From assembly GCF_030410485.1 (NCBI RefSeq), contig NZ_JAUHHC010000001.1, forward strand, positions 620,001 through 684,000: DNA of 64,000 nucleotides. Direction: 5' to 3'. The notes under the pieces were generated by a model, which was not told the origin of the DNA, searched no databases, and saw only the letters and a list, made by a program, of their open reading frames with translations. Each line of letters starts with the position of its first letter. Positions within the stretch are counted from its first letter, which is position 1. This DNA comes from Roseateles violae (GTDB taxonomy: Bacteria > Pseudomonadota > Gammaproteobacteria > Burkholderiales > Burkholderiaceae_C). Both the position numbers and the translations under genes were made by a program. Positions 1 to 8,716 of this stretch are shown piece by piece.

Positions 1-369
1 GGGGTTGGCCTCGGCGAAGCCGGCAATATCCTGCGGCAGGAACTGCGTCACCGCCGAGGTATTGGCCCACAGGCGCACGACGCCGACGATGCCGGCCGCG
101 TAGTCGGACAGATCGGCCGCCAGCTGGTCGACGTCGCTGAGGATGCGCTGCGCATGGCCCAAGAGCGCCTGGCCGGCCACCGTCACGGTGACGCCGCGCG
201 AATGGCGCTCCAGCAGCGGCGCGCCGACGGCGGCTTCCAGATCGCTGATGCGCTTGCTGGCCGCGCCGACGGCCAGATTGGCCAGCTCGGCGCCGCGGCT
301 GATGCTGCCCGTGCGGGCCACCAGATTGAACAGGGACAGCGAGACGAGATCGAGGCGGTGCAGGTTCAC
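1..369 (-). CDS. LysR-family transcriptional regulator (N-terminal part)
   Basis: The gene runs off the left edge; about 123 N-terminal residues are visible on the minus strand. They begin at a GTG (complement of 367-369) and read as a LysR winged helix-turn-helix: RLDLVSLSLFNLVARTGSIS, then a recognition helix around AASKRISDLEAAVG, then PLLERHSRGVTVT and the start of the linker helix. No ATG lies upstream in frame before the next gene, so GTG is the best start. LysR regulators bind DNA through this domain and sense a small effector through a C-terminal domain that is outside the window, so the target cannot be named. Confidence 0.85.
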   Translation of the reverse strand, partial: MNLHRLDLVSLSLFNLVARTGSISRGAELANLAVGAASKRISDLEAAVGAPLLERHSRGVTVTVAGQALLGHAQRILSDVDQLAADLSDYAAGIVGVVRLWANTSAVTQFLPQDIAGFAEANP

Positions 370-412
370 GGTGGCCGCATTGTGCGCCGGCGCGGCCGCG
401 GACAGCGCCCGC

Positions 413-811
413 TCAGTGCAAGGTGTAGCTGGGCAGTGCGTCGGGGCCGCGCTTGAAGGCCTCGATCAGGCCCTCGGGGCGGAACTGGCCGATGAGGGCC
501 TGGCCGTAGAGCAGGGTCTCGATCGCATGCTCGATGCCCTTCAGCACGCAGAAGGCCATGAAGTCGTTGCTGGCGCCGCCCTCGTCGTCGGCGTAATCGG
601 CCTGCATCGCGGCGCAGCGGCTCTGCAGGAACTCCAGCATCTGCAGCGGGCTCTCGGTCTCGGGGCAGTCGCCGGCATAGCCCTCGATGTCGCAGCGCGC
701 ATCCTCGGACAGCCAGAGCCGGCCCTCGACGATGTCGACGAAGAGCAGATCCGGGTTGTTCTGGATCTCGGCCAGTTCCTGATGGCGGGTTTGCGGGTGC
801 AGGGCGTCCAT
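413..811 (-). CDS. Conserved hypothetical protein, 132 aa
   Basis: Family not recognised. The likely start is the internal ATG giving MDALHPQTRHQELAEIQNN; a longer version beginning at 874 adds 21 Arg/Pro-rich residues that look like read-through of upstream DNA. The protein is acidic, soluble and without signal peptide or membrane segment. It contains a Cys pair region (DARCDIEGYAGDCPETES) and ends in a helical tail with FKRGPDALPSYTLH. It lies just upstream of the LysR gene on the same strand, 43 bases away, so the two may be cotranscribed. Confidence 0.6.
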   Translation of the reverse strand: MDALHPQTRHQELAEIQNNPDLLFVDIVEGRLWLSEDARCDIEGYAGDCPETESPLQMLEFLQSRCAAMQADYADDEGGASNDFMAFCVLKGIEHAIETLLYGQALIGQFRPEGLIEAFKRGPDALPSYTLH

Positions 812-986
812 GCGAAAAAGATAGCGGCTGCCGCCCCGGCGCGGGCAGGGCGGCGGCGCAGCAAAAGGCCGCATCCGTTAACTAGGCACGCTCCTGACCG
901 ATCATTGGGGTCGACCGGCGCCATGTCGATCGCGGCCGGTGCCATTCGTCGTCCCCTGGCAAACCTCAAGCGAAGGAGAAACAGCG

Positions 987-1352
987 ATGAGCGAACAGAC
1001 GAACTATGTCGACGGCTATGTGATCGCCGTGCCGAACGCCAACCGCGAGCGCTACCGCGAGATCGCGACGGCGGGCGCGGCCATCTTCAAGGAGTTCGGC
1101 GCCTTGAGCGTGGTCGAGTGCTGGGGCGACGACGTGCCCGAGGGCAAAGTCACCTCGTTCACGATGGCCGTGCAGCGCAAGCCGGACGAGTCCATCGTGT
1201 TCTCGTGGATCGTCTGGCCCTCGCGCCAGGTGCGCGACGAGGGCATGAAGAAATCGATGGAAGACCCGCGTTTCGAGGCCTTGATGAAGCCGATGCCCTT
1301 CGACGGTCAGCGCATGATCTTCGGCGGCTTCCAGGTGCTCGTGGAAGCGTGA
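987..1352 (+). CDS. DUF1428 family protein (YbaA-like), 121 aa
   Basis: The start is fixed by a GAAGGAG ribosome site 8 bases before ATG 987. The sequence matches the DUF1428/YbaA family over its whole length: YVDGYVIAVPNANRERYREI at the N-terminus, FKEFGALSVVECWGDD in the middle, then FSWIVWPSRQVRDEGMKK and MPFDGQRMIFGGFQ. Family members are about 115-120 residues with a ferredoxin-like fold similar to antibiotic-monooxygenase-type proteins; no biochemical role is established. It stands alone, convergent with the PLP enzyme at 1362-2531. Confidence 0.9.
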   Translation: MSEQTNYVDGYVIAVPNANRERYREIATAGAAIFKEFGALSVVECWGDDVPEGKVTSFTMAVQRKPDESIVFSWIVWPSRQVRDEGMKKSMEDPRFEALMKPMPFDGQRMIFGGFQVLVEA

Positions 1353-1361
1353 GCGATCCGT

Positions 1362-2531
1362 TCAGCGGCTGAGCCCGCGCGCGGCGATGGGCCAGATCGC
1401 CTCGACGATGCCGCCGCGGTAGGCGATCAGTTCGTCGTGCAGGTTCAGCGTCGGGTCGCAATGGCCGGGCACCAGCAGGATCTGGGTGCCAAGCGGCGCG
1501 CGGGCGGCCGTCGCCTCGCGCGGCCGCAGGGTCCCGTGCTCGTCGCTGGCGGCCACATAGTCCAGCGGCGCGCCCCAGACCTCGGGCAGGCCGGAATCGA
1601 CGGCCAGCGACTTCAGGCCGGCGTCGATGATGGTCCGCTCGCCGCCGCCGCTGCTGATCACCGTCGTCGCCAGGAACAGCGCATGCTCGAAGCGCAGCGT
1701 GCCCGCGTATTCGTTGCGGCCGTAGTCGCCGTCCATGAACACATAGGAGCCCGGCTGGACCTCGGTGTAGACCCCGCTGGCCAGGTCGAACTCGACGCTG
1801 CCGCTGCCGCCGCCGGTGACCACCGGACAGGGCACGCCGGCGCGCGCCAGCGCCGCGACGACCTCGGCCGTGCGCTCGGCCGCCCGCGCCGCCGCCAGCC
1901 GCCGCTCGGCGTGGCCGCGCAGATGCTGGATGCTGCCCTGGTAGGCCTGCAGGCCGGCAAAGCGCAGCTGGGCGCGCGGCGCAATGCGTTCCAGCAGGCG
2001 CTGCACGGCCGCCACATCGGACACGCCGCAGCGGTCCTGGCCGATATTGATCTCGATGAAGAGGTCGAGCCGGCTGCCGGCCTCGGCCGTCGCCGCCGCC
2101 AGCAGCTCGACCTGCTGCTGATCGTCCACGCAGACGCTGAAGCGCGCCTGCAGCGCCAGCCGGGCCAGCAGCGCGGCCTTGGCCGGCGCGACGATCTCGT
2201 TGCTGACGTGGATGTCGCGCACGCCGGCGGCGACGAAGGGCAGGGCCTCGCTGACCTTCTGGCAGCAGATGCCGACCGCGCCGCGCTCGATCTGGGCCAG
2301 CGAGATGGACGGGCATTTGTGCGCCTTGGCATGCGGGCGCAGCGCCATGCCGGCGGCATCGGCGGCGGCCTGCATCTTCGCCAGATTGCGCTCGAAGGCG
2401 TCCAGCTCCAGCAGCAGGGCCGGCGTGTCGACATCGGCCAGCGCGTCGCCGATGCGGGCGGCCGGTGGCAGGGCGGGCAGCTGGGGCAGGGGATGGGGCG
2501 GGAGCGTCATTTCGTGGCTTTGTGCATGCAT
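1362..2531 (-). CDS. D-threonine aldolase / 3-hydroxy-D-aspartate aldolase-like PLP enzyme
   Basis: A fold-type III (alanine-racemase-like) PLP enzyme of the D-threonine aldolase/DSD1 family, 389 aa, typical length. The DTPALLLELDAFERNL N-terminal strand is followed by RPHAKAHK, where Lys69 should form the Schiff base with PLP. A glycine-rich phosphate loop (TGGGSGS) lies near residue 240, and the C-terminal PGHCDPTLNLHD carries the His357/Asp359 pair that binds the divalent metal in this family. Such enzymes split D-beta-hydroxy amino acids into glycine and an aldehyde; a D-serine dehydratase relative cannot be excluded. The start could also be Met8 (2510); neither has a strong ribosome site. 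Confidence 0.82.
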   Translation of the reverse strand: MHAQSHEMTLPPHPLPQLPALPPAARIGDALADVDTPALLLELDAFERNLAKMQAAADAAGMALRPHAKAHKCPSISLAQIERGAVGICCQKVSEALPFVAAGVRDIHVSNEIVAPAKAALLARLALQARFSVCVDDQQQVELLAAATAEAGSRLDLFIEINIGQDRCGVSDVAAVQRLLERIAPRAQLRFAGLQAYQGSIQHLRGHAERRLAAARAAERTAEVVAALARAGVPCPVVTGGGSGSVEFDLASGVYTEVQPGSYVFMDGDYGRNEYAGTLRFEHALFLATTVISSGGGERTIIDAGLKSLAVDSGLPEVWGAPLDYVAASDEHGTLRPREATAARAPLGTQILLVPGHCDPTLNLHDELIAYRGGIVEAIWPIAARGLSR

Positions 2532-2590
2532 CGACGCCCAGCATAAGCGCTGCGACTCAGGCCCGGACGGATACCGCCGATAGCGTCGCT

Positions 2591-3346
2591 ATGCTGCGCG
2601 CGGTGAAACGAAGCCCGAAATCCGTCCAGGCCCGCCTGTCCGCCCTCCCTGCCGGCCTGCTCGCCGGCCTGCTCGGCGGCCTGCTGCCGGCCGCGCCGGC
2701 CCAGGCCGATCCGGGCTACTACCTGCTGACGCCCTACAGCACGCCGGGCGTGGCGGCCCTCGACCTGCGCTACTGGACCGTCAAGATGCCCAAGCAGCCG
2801 GCCGTGCTGTGGCCGGAGGCCGGCCTGCGCTATGGCGTCGACAGCCGCTGGACCACCGAGCTCTTCCTCAGCTATATCGGCGAATCCTGGGGCGAGCAGG
2901 CGCTCAGCTCCTGGAACTGGCAGAACTCCTATCTGCTGACCCAGGGCCAGCTGCCCTTCGATCTGGCCCTCCACGCGCAGCTGATCCGCAATGTCAATGT
3001 CGGCAATGCGCTGGAAGTCGGCCCGGTGTTCCAGACCGACTGGGGCTTCACCCAGATCAACGCCAATCTGGTGTTCGAACACGACTGGGCCTCGAACAAG
3101 GGCACGCAGCTGAAATACCAGTGGCAGCTGATGCGCCGCCTGCAGCCCGGCCTGCGCGTGGGCCTGCAGGGCTTCGGCGAGCTGGGTCCCTGGAAGGACT
3201 GGTCGGACCGGCAATCGCACCGCGCGGGGCCGATGATGCGCCTGGGCCTGGGCGAGACCGTCGAGCTGCAGGCCGCCTATCTCTGGGGCAAGGTCTATGG
3301 CCGCAAGGCCGAGATGTTCAGCGCCCAGCTGCTGATCCCCTTCTGA
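2591..3346 (+). CDS. Predicted outer-membrane beta-barrel protein, 251 aa
   Basis: Start at ATG 2591 gives a signal peptide: basic MLRAVKRSPKS, a hydrophobic leucine/glycine stretch, and a cleavage region APAQADPG. The mature part has alternating aromatic-ended strands (YYLLTPYSTPG, LFLSYIGESWGEQ, YLLTQGQLPFDLALHAQLI, TQLKYQWQLM) and ends in SAQLLIPF, a terminal Phe typical of outer-membrane barrels. Length suits an 8-12-strand barrel. Substrate and function are unknown. It is followed by the helicase gene with about 50 bases between, possibly in one transcript. Confidence 0.65.
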   Translation: MLRAVKRSPKSVQARLSALPAGLLAGLLGGLLPAAPAQADPGYYLLTPYSTPGVAALDLRYWTVKMPKQPAVLWPEAGLRYGVDSRWTTELFLSYIGESWGEQALSSWNWQNSYLLTQGQLPFDLALHAQLIRNVNVGNALEVGPVFQTDWGFTQINANLVFEHDWASNKGTQLKYQWQLMRRLQPGLRVGLQGFGELGPWKDWSDRQSHRAGPMMRLGLGETVELQAAYLWGKVYGRKAEMFSAQLLIPF

Positions 3347-3396
3347 ACGCAGCCGCGGCGCGACGCGGGGCCCCGGCCTTGTGTTCCACTTCGGCT

Positions 3397-5652
3397 GTGC
3401 CCGAATCGAACATTTCCAATCCAGATACCCCGGCCGCGATCGCGCTGCCGAACCCGCGCCACGCCGCCCGCCTGCCGGCCGAGCTGAGCCCCGAGCAATG
3501 GCAGCGCATCCGCCAGGCCGCCTACCAGCTGCCGCAGGTGCTGAGCCCGGCCGACCTCGACGACGAGGCCAGCGAGGGCGCGGCGCTGCTGGAGCGGGCC
3601 GGCCTGGTCCTGATCCAGAAGGCCGTTTCCGGCGCGCGGCCCAGCCGCTGGATCGCGCCGCGGCTGATCGCGGTGGCCCTGCGCCATCTGGACGCCGTCG
3701 GCAGCGCGCCGACCGTGCGCGCGCTGATGCAGCAGCGCAACGCCGCGCTGGATGGACTGGGCCTGAGCCGCGAAGGCCTGGTCTGGACGCGGCTGTGCAA
3801 GCAGGTGTTGAGGCTGTCGAAGACCATCGCCTGGCAGCCGACCGTCAGCTACCGGGTCGAGCTGGCCGACGACAGCGCGATCTGGGATTTCTACCGCGAT
3901 GGCGACCTGGCGGCGCTGAAGGCGGCGCTGGGCCAGCGGCCACCCTATGCCGAGGCCGAGGCGCTGCATGCGCATCTCGAAGCGCTGCTGGCGCGCAGCG
4001 AATCGGGCCATCCGGAGCATCTGGACTCCCTGCTGCCGCGCCTGCAGGCCGAATGCGCGACACCGCAGGACCTGGACGCGCTGAAGGCCGCCTGCACCCG
4101 CGCGCAGGACCGCTGGGAGCACCAGGTCGCCGAGCTGCATGCTCTGGCCGGCCTGACCGCCGACCTGGCCTTCCGCGGCTATCCGGACAGCTTCGAGACC
4201 GCGCGGCGCATGCAGCGCACGGTGACGCTGTACGTCGGCGCGCCCAATAGCGGCAAGACCCATGCGGCCTTCGAGCGCCTGGCGCAGGCGCATGACGGCG
4301 CCTATCTGGCGCCGCTGCGCCTGCTGGCGCTGGAGGGCCGCGACCGCCTGGTGGCGCGCGGCGTGCCCTGCTCGCTGCTGACCGGCGAGGAGAACGTGCC
4401 GGCCGAGCAGGCACGCGTGGTCTCCAGCACGATCGAGATGGTTAACACCGGCAAGGCGATCGACGTCGCGGTGATCGACGAGGCGCAGATGCTGTTCGAC
4501 GCCTCGCGCGGCTGGGCCTGGACCCAGGCCATCGTCGGCACGCCGGCCAATGAGCTGATCATCATCTGCAGCGCCTATGCGGTGCCGGCGATCGAGAACC
4601 TGCTGGGCCTGTGCGGCGAGCGCTGCACGGTGCGCCACTTCGAGCGCAAGCAGCAGGTGCAGCTGCTCAGCGCGCCGGTGCCGATCGCGGCGCTGCAGCG
4701 CGGTGACGCGGTCGTCGCCTTCAGCCGCCGCGAGGTGCTGATGCTGCGCGACCAGATCGCCAGCGCCGAGAACGGCGGCCATCCGGTCTCGGTCATCTAC
4801 GGCGCGCTGCCGCCCGAGGTGCGGCGCCGCGAGGCCGAGCGCTTCGCGAATGGCAAGTCGCATATCCTGGTCGCCACCGATGCGATCGGCATGGGCCTGA
4901 ACCTGCCGATACGCCGCGTCTTGTTCAGCACCATGACCAAGTTCGACGGCCAGGGCGACCGGCCGCTGGACGTTTCAGAGACGCACCAGATCGCCGGCCG
5001 CGCCGGACGCTACGGCATGCACGACGAGGGCTTCTGCGGCGTGCTGCGCGAGGCCGAGCCGGGGGCGGCCCGCGCGCTGAAGGAGACCCTGCCCAAGCAG
5101 CCGCGGGCGCCGCGCGGCTTCAAGGCGGCGGTGGCGCCGAACTGGTGGCATGTGGAGACCATCGCGCAGCGCCTGGGCCTGCGCCGGCTGCGTGCGGTGC
5201 TGGATGTCTTCGTCGACCAGCTGCGCCTGGACGATGCGCATTTCGCCGTCGCCGAGCTGGACCAGATGCTGGAGCTGGCCGAGGCGCTGGACCACAGCTG
5301 CGGCCAGCTGCCGCTGAAGACGCGCTTCATCTATGCGCAGGCGCCGGTCGACAGCCGCACGCCCAGCGCGCAGCAGGAGTTTCTCGACTGGACCCAGCGC
5401 CATGCGCTGACCGGCCGGGCCGGCGAGCCCTGGTTCCTGCAGGACGTCGACGAGCACAGCCGGCTCGACCGCATGGAGCAGGCGCTGCGCTCCTGCACTT
5501 TGTGGCTGTGGCTGGACCTGCGCTTCCCCGGCATCTATGGCCATGTGGACGAGGTCGTCGATCTTCGCAGCCGGCTCAATGACGGCATCGAGCGGCACCT
5601 GAAGGGCAAGAAGCCGTTGTGGCGCTCGAGCGCGCGCGGCGGAAGGCGCTGA
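3397..5652 (+). CDS. Suv3-like DExH-box RNA helicase, 751 aa
   Basis: Superfamily-2 helicase resembling the mitochondrial Suv3 family. Motifs in order: Walker A GAPNSGKT (about residue 281), SSTIEM (motif Ib), Walker B VIDEAQ (DEAQ box), VSVIYGALPPEVR, and ATDAIGMGLNLPI with QIAGRAGRYG (motifs V and VI). A C-terminal Suv3-type region follows, with FPGIYGHVDEVVDLRSRLN close to the end. The N-terminal 250 residues are helical and not recognised. No ATG fits; GTG 3397 is the chosen start, with TTG 3379 possible and no clear ribosome site. In eukaryotes Suv3 unwinds RNA for a degradosome nuclease; the bacterial role is inferred to be RNA turnover. Confidence 0.82.
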   Translation: MPESNISNPDTPAAIALPNPRHAARLPAELSPEQWQRIRQAAYQLPQVLSPADLDDEASEGAALLERAGLVLIQKAVSGARPSRWIAPRLIAVALRHLDAVGSAPTVRALMQQRNAALDGLGLSREGLVWTRLCKQVLRLSKTIAWQPTVSYRVELADDSAIWDFYRDGDLAALKAALGQRPPYAEAEALHAHLEALLARSESGHPEHLDSLLPRLQAECATPQDLDALKAACTRAQDRWEHQVAELHALAGLTADLAFRGYPDSFETARRMQRTVTLYVGAPNSGKTHAAFERLAQAHDGAYLAPLRLLALEGRDRLVARGVPCSLLTGEENVPAEQARVVSSTIEMVNTGKAIDVAVIDEAQMLFDASRGWAWTQAIVGTPANELIIICSAYAVPAIENLLGLCGERCTVRHFERKQQVQLLSAPVPIAALQRGDAVVAFSRREVLMLRDQIASAENGGHPVSVIYGALPPEVRRREAERFANGKSHILVATDAIGMGLNLPIRRVLFSTMTKFDGQGDRPLDVSETHQIAGRAGRYGMHDEGFCGVLREAEPGAARALKETLPKQPRAPRGFKAAVAPNWWHVETIAQRLGLRRLRAVLDVFVDQLRLDDAHFAVAELDQMLELAEALDHSCGQLPLKTRFIYAQAPVDSRTPSAQQEFLDWTQRHALTGRAGEPWFLQDVDEHSRLDRMEQALRSCTLWLWLDLRFPGIYGHVDEVVDLRSRLNDGIERHLKGKKPLWRSSARGGRR

Positions 5653-5664
5653 GGCCTTGCTCCG

Positions 5665-6153
5665 CTAGGCGCCTGCCAGGCCCTGCTCGAACGTCAGGCC
5701 GAAGCGCTTGCCGTTGAAGGTGTGGGTGCAGCAGGGGCAGCTGGGCCACATCGTGTCGGCGTCCAGCCCGGGATTGACCAGGCGCAGCACGCCGTCGGCC
5801 TCGTCGATATAGAGGCCGCTGAAATAGCTGGACTCGCCGACACGCACCCTTTCGCGCCGCTCCTCGCCGGGGCGGGCGACCATCCAGAAGATCGGCTCGT
5901 CGCCGTCCATGCGCGGCTTGACCTCGGCATAGACCTCGTCCCAGGGCCGGCCGACGCGCGAGAGCAGAAAGCGGTACAGCGGCGTGTAGTCGCGCCCATG
6001 GCGGTGCCGGCCATGCATGGGCGTACGCGGCGCGTCCTCGAGCCGGCGCGCGTCCTTGCTATTGCGCCCATGGCGGAACTCGCCGCCGACGCCATGGTGG
6101 ACGCGCTGCGTGCGGGTGTTGACGGAACGGTAGAGCGGTTCGGTGGAGCGCAT
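5665..6153 (-). CDS. Hypothetical protein with CPCC motif, 162 aa
   Basis: Family not named. The N-terminal third is very basic (RVHHGVGGEFRHGRNSKDARR); the centre reads YTPLYRFLLSRVGRPWDEVYAEVK, and near the C-terminus WPSCPCCTHTFNGKRFGLTFEQ carries three close cysteines that could hold zinc. The start is Met14 of the longest frame (ATG at 6153); a start at 6192 would add 13 residues and neither has a good ribosome site. It is convergent with the helicase gene, 12 bases apart. Confidence 0.6.
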   Translation of the reverse strand: MRSTEPLYRSVNTRTQRVHHGVGGEFRHGRNSKDARRLEDAPRTPMHGRHRHGRDYTPLYRFLLSRVGRPWDEVYAEVKPRMDGDEPIFWMVARPGEERRERVRVGESSYFSGLYIDEADGVLRLVNPGLDADTMWPSCPCCTHTFNGKRFGLTFEQGLAGA

Positions 6154-6218
6154 GGGGATTCGGGCCGGTTCTTCGCGCCGGCAGTGTGGCATGGGCCGGC
6201 GGCCCGCCGGGCCCGTTG

Positions 6219-7052
6219 CTAGGCCTGGACCTCGAAATACATCAGCGAATGGTCCGAGTAATCACGGATCCAGGCATCGGCGGCGGCCGGCGTCGCCGCC
6301 TCGACCCAGCCGCGCAGCGCGACCTGGGCCTCCAGGCCATCGAGCGGCCGCCGGAAGCTCCGGAAGGCCAGATTGCTGCTGGCGAATACATGGTCCAGAT
6401 TGGCCGGCGCCAGGCCGGAGCGCGAGCCATTGCTCCAGCTGGCGTCGTGGGTCTTGCTGAGCCTGCGCATCGCGTAGCGGCTTTTCCTGGCCTCGCGGTC
6501 CCATTTCTGCAGCTCGACGCCGGCATCGAAGGCGCGGCCGAAGGGGTAGTCGAAGCCCATGGTGTTGAGGTCGCCGAGGAAGAGGTAGCGCGCCTGGCCC
6601 GGGCCGCCATAGGCCTTGTCCAGCTCGCGGCGGAAGTCCAGCGCGCGCTGCAGCATGTCGTCGCGCAGGCCCATGCCGCGTGGATCGGGGCCGCTGGCCA
6701 GGTGCAGGAAGAGGAGGCTGTAGTTCAGCCCGTTCTTGTTGACGGTCACCAGCTGGCCCGGCCGCATATGGGTGGTGCCGGAGCGGAACTCGGTCTTCTG
6801 CGTGATGAAGGCGGTCAGGCCCTTGCGGACGCCGATCAGGATCTCCTGCGTCTCCAGGCCCTCGGTGATCTGGAAGGTATAGCCGGGCATGCGCTGCACC
6901 AGTTCGGCAAAGATGGTCGCGCCCTCGACCTCGTAGAGCCCGAACACATCGGGCGACTGGCTGTTCATGAACTCGACGACGCGGCCGACCCGGCTCGGAT
7001 CGTCCTTGAAGTGCTCGACATTCCACGAAGCGACCGAAAACGCCTTGGCCAT
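6219..7052 (-). CDS. Endonuclease/exonuclease/phosphatase-fold protein, 277 aa
   Basis: Start ATG at 7052 follows a near-perfect AAGGAGGT ribosome site. The protein shows the EEP signature pieces: SVASWNVEHF (N-terminal Asn), DVFGLYEVEG (metal-binding Glu), RYLFLGDLNTMG (GDLN catalytic Asp/Asn), LDHVFASSN and DYSDHSLMYFE (C-terminal Asp-His). This superfamily includes Mg-dependent DNases, sphingomyelinases and lipid phosphatases; the substrate cannot be told from sequence. No signal peptide is evident, so it probably acts in the cytoplasm. It is divergent from the hydrolase at 7218. Confidence 0.82.
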   Translation of the reverse strand: MAKAFSVASWNVEHFKDDPSRVGRVVEFMNSQSPDVFGLYEVEGATIFAELVQRMPGYTFQITEGLETQEILIGVRKGLTAFITQKTEFRSGTTHMRPGQLVTVNKNGLNYSLLFLHLASGPDPRGMGLRDDMLQRALDFRRELDKAYGGPGQARYLFLGDLNTMGFDYPFGRAFDAGVELQKWDREARKSRYAMRRLSKTHDASWSNGSRSGLAPANLDHVFASSNLAFRSFRRPLDGLEAQVALRGWVEAATPAAADAWIRDYSDHSLMYFEVQA

Positions 7053-7217
7053 CGCACACCTCCTTGGCTGCCAGAGCCGGATCTTGCGCAGCCTGACACC
7101 CCCGCGCAAGCCCCGTTCCCCACAACAAATGAAACGCAGCGGCCGCGCCGCGCAGCGCGCCTGAAACGCGCCCGGCCCAGACTGCGGGCCTCGCCGAAGC
7201 CCCTTTGGACCCGCCGC

Positions 7218-8036
7218 ATGAACGCTCCCGTCTCCCCGTCCGTCCGCCTGCACCTGCAAAGCCAGGGGCAGGGCCGCCCGCTGCTGAGCCTGCATTCGAG
7301 CAGCGGCAGCCATGCGCAATGGCGCGCGCTGGCCGAGCTGCTCACCCGCCGCGGCGGCCATCAGCTGCTGATGCCCGATCTGCACGGTCACGGCCGCAGC
7401 CCGGCCTGGCCCGCCCAGGCGGCGGACAGCCTGCGCATCGACGCGCTGGCGGCGCTGGCCTGCCTGGACGGCGTCGAGGAGCCGGTGGATCTGGTCGGGC
7501 ATTCCTATGGCGGCGCGGTCGCGCTGCAGCTGGCGCTGCTGCAGCCGCAGCGGGTGCGCTCGCTGCTGCTCTACGAGCCGGTCGCCTTCGGCCTGCTGCG
7601 CCGCTATGAACCGCAGGGCGAGGCCTGGCAGCAGATCCGCCGCATCGCCGCGATGGTGGCCGACAAGCCGCGCGAGGAGGCGGCGCGGCTGTTCACCGAT
7701 TACTGGAGCGGCGGCAGCGGCTGGCTGCAGCTGAACACGGCGCAGCAGGCGACGATCGCCGAGCGCATCGCGACCGTGAGCCGCCATTTCAATGCGCTGT
7801 TCGCGGCCGATTGGGGCCGGCCGGAGCTGCAGCGCCTGCGCATGCCGGTGCTGCTGGTCGGCGGCGTGCTGACGCGCGAGCCGGCGCGCCGGGTCAGCGA
7901 ACTGCTGGCCGCCTGGCTGCCCGATGCGCGCCAGCACTGGCTGACCCGCGCCGGCCATCTGGGCCCGCTGACGCATGCGAGCCAGGTCGCCGAGCTGATC
8001 GCCGACTTCGTCCAGCGCGAGCCCGCGGCCGCCTAA
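7218..8036 (+). CDS. Alpha/beta hydrolase, 272 aa
   Basis: Classical alpha/beta-hydrolase layout: LLSLHSSSGSHAQWRALAELL (oxyanion region), MPDLHGHGRSP after strand 4, the nucleophile elbow GHSYGGAVALQLAL (Ser), a lid region, then VLLVGGVLTREPARR and the catalytic His in TRAGHLGPLTHA. The Asp expected after strand 7 is not obvious (VLTREPARRV), which may alter catalysis or reflect a shifted acid. Likely an esterase or C-C hydrolase; substrate unknown. A hairpin terminator follows at 8059-8076. Confidence 0.85.
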   Translation: MNAPVSPSVRLHLQSQGQGRPLLSLHSSSGSHAQWRALAELLTRRGGHQLLMPDLHGHGRSPAWPAQAADSLRIDALAALACLDGVEEPVDLVGHSYGGAVALQLALLQPQRVRSLLLYEPVAFGLLRRYEPQGEAWQQIRRIAAMVADKPREEAARLFTDYWSGGSGWLQLNTAQQATIAERIATVSRHFNALFAADWGRPELQRLRMPVLLVGGVLTREPARRVSELLAAWLPDARQHWLTRAGHLGPLTHASQVAELIADFVQREPAAA

Positions 8037-8058
8037 GGCAAGAAGGGGCAAGAAGAAA

Positions 8059-8076
8059 GGCCCGCCGAAGCGGGCC
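8059..8076 (-). terminator. Intrinsic terminator between convergent genes
   Basis: Perfect 7-bp stem GGCCCGC/GCGGGCC with a CGAA tetraloop. On the minus strand it is followed by TTTCTTCTT, so it best serves the gene at 8104-8667; it may also slow transcripts from the hydrolase on the other strand. Confidence 0.75.
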
Positions 8077-8103
8077 CTGCCTGTTCAATGCGCGTCGGGG
8101 CGA

Positions 8104-8667
8104 TCAGCTCTTGCCGAAGTTCGCCTTGGCGGTGGCCACGCAATTGCTCTTCGCATCGCCGGCCAGCGCATCGCACTTCTCGACCTGCACCTTGTACTCG
8201 GCGTCGCGCTTGTCCTCGGCGGCGTCGTGCTTGGCCTCGCCGACCTTCTTGTTCATCTTGGCATCGGCCAGGGCCTTGGTCTCGGCGGCCTTGGCCTCCT
8301 TGAGGCAGACGTCCTTGTCATTGCCGGACTTGTCGTCGCAGCGTTCCTTGGCGACCTCGTAGGCGGTCTCGGCCTTGGTCTTCTGCAGCTTGGTCCAGTC
8401 GGCCGGCTTGCCGGTGTAGTTGTACTCGAGCTCGGCCTTGGCGACCTTCTCGTGCGCCTTGGCTTCCTCGACGCAGATGTCCTTGGCATTGCCGGCCAGA
8501 TTGCCGCAGGCCGACTTGGCGTTGTCGTACTCGGTGCTGATGCGCGACTTCGCGGCCTGGTATTCGGATTTGTTCATCGCGGCGGCCTGCGAGGCCAGCG
8601 GCATGGCCAGCAGGGCGGCGACGATCAGCGAAGCCTTCAGGGGATGGGTCTTGGCAGAGGTGTTCAT
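8104..8667 (-). CDS. Periplasmic helical protein with three C-x10-C repeats, 187 aa
   Basis: Start ATG 8667 has an AAGGAG ribosome site. A signal peptide (KASLIVAALLAMPLASQAAA) is followed by an Ala/Lys/Glu-rich, almost wholly helical mature protein. It holds three spaced cysteine pairs in the same setting: CGNLAGNAKDIC, CDDKSGNDKDVC and CDALAGDAKSNC, each C-x10-C and followed by an Ala/Lys/Glu-rich stretch. The pairs probably form disulfides that pin helical hairpins in the periplasm. No function is known to me. It sits beside the crystallin-like envelope gene on the same strand. Confidence 0.8.
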   Translation of the reverse strand: MNTSAKTHPLKASLIVAALLAMPLASQAAAMNKSEYQAAKSRISTEYDNAKSACGNLAGNAKDICVEEAKAHEKVAKAELEYNYTGKPADWTKLQKTKAETAYEVAKERCDDKSGNDKDVCLKEAKAAETKALADAKMNKKVGEAKHDAAEDKRDAEYKVQVEKCDALAGDAKSNCVATAKANFGKS

Positions 8668-8716
8668 CGGATCTCCTTGATGATCAAGCGTTGGGGTTGG
8701 AACGGACGGAAATCGC

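Noticed and set aside
143-1372. 409-codon plus-strand frame
   Set aside because: Arg/Ala/Gly-rich chance frame over the LysR and small-protein genes; the DUF1428 gene in another frame is the real one.
6219-8051. 610-codon minus-strand frame covering the phosphodiesterase-fold gene and more
   Set aside because: Only the C-terminal 277 residues from ATG 7052 match a family and have a ribosome site; the rest is antisense to the alpha/beta hydrolase.
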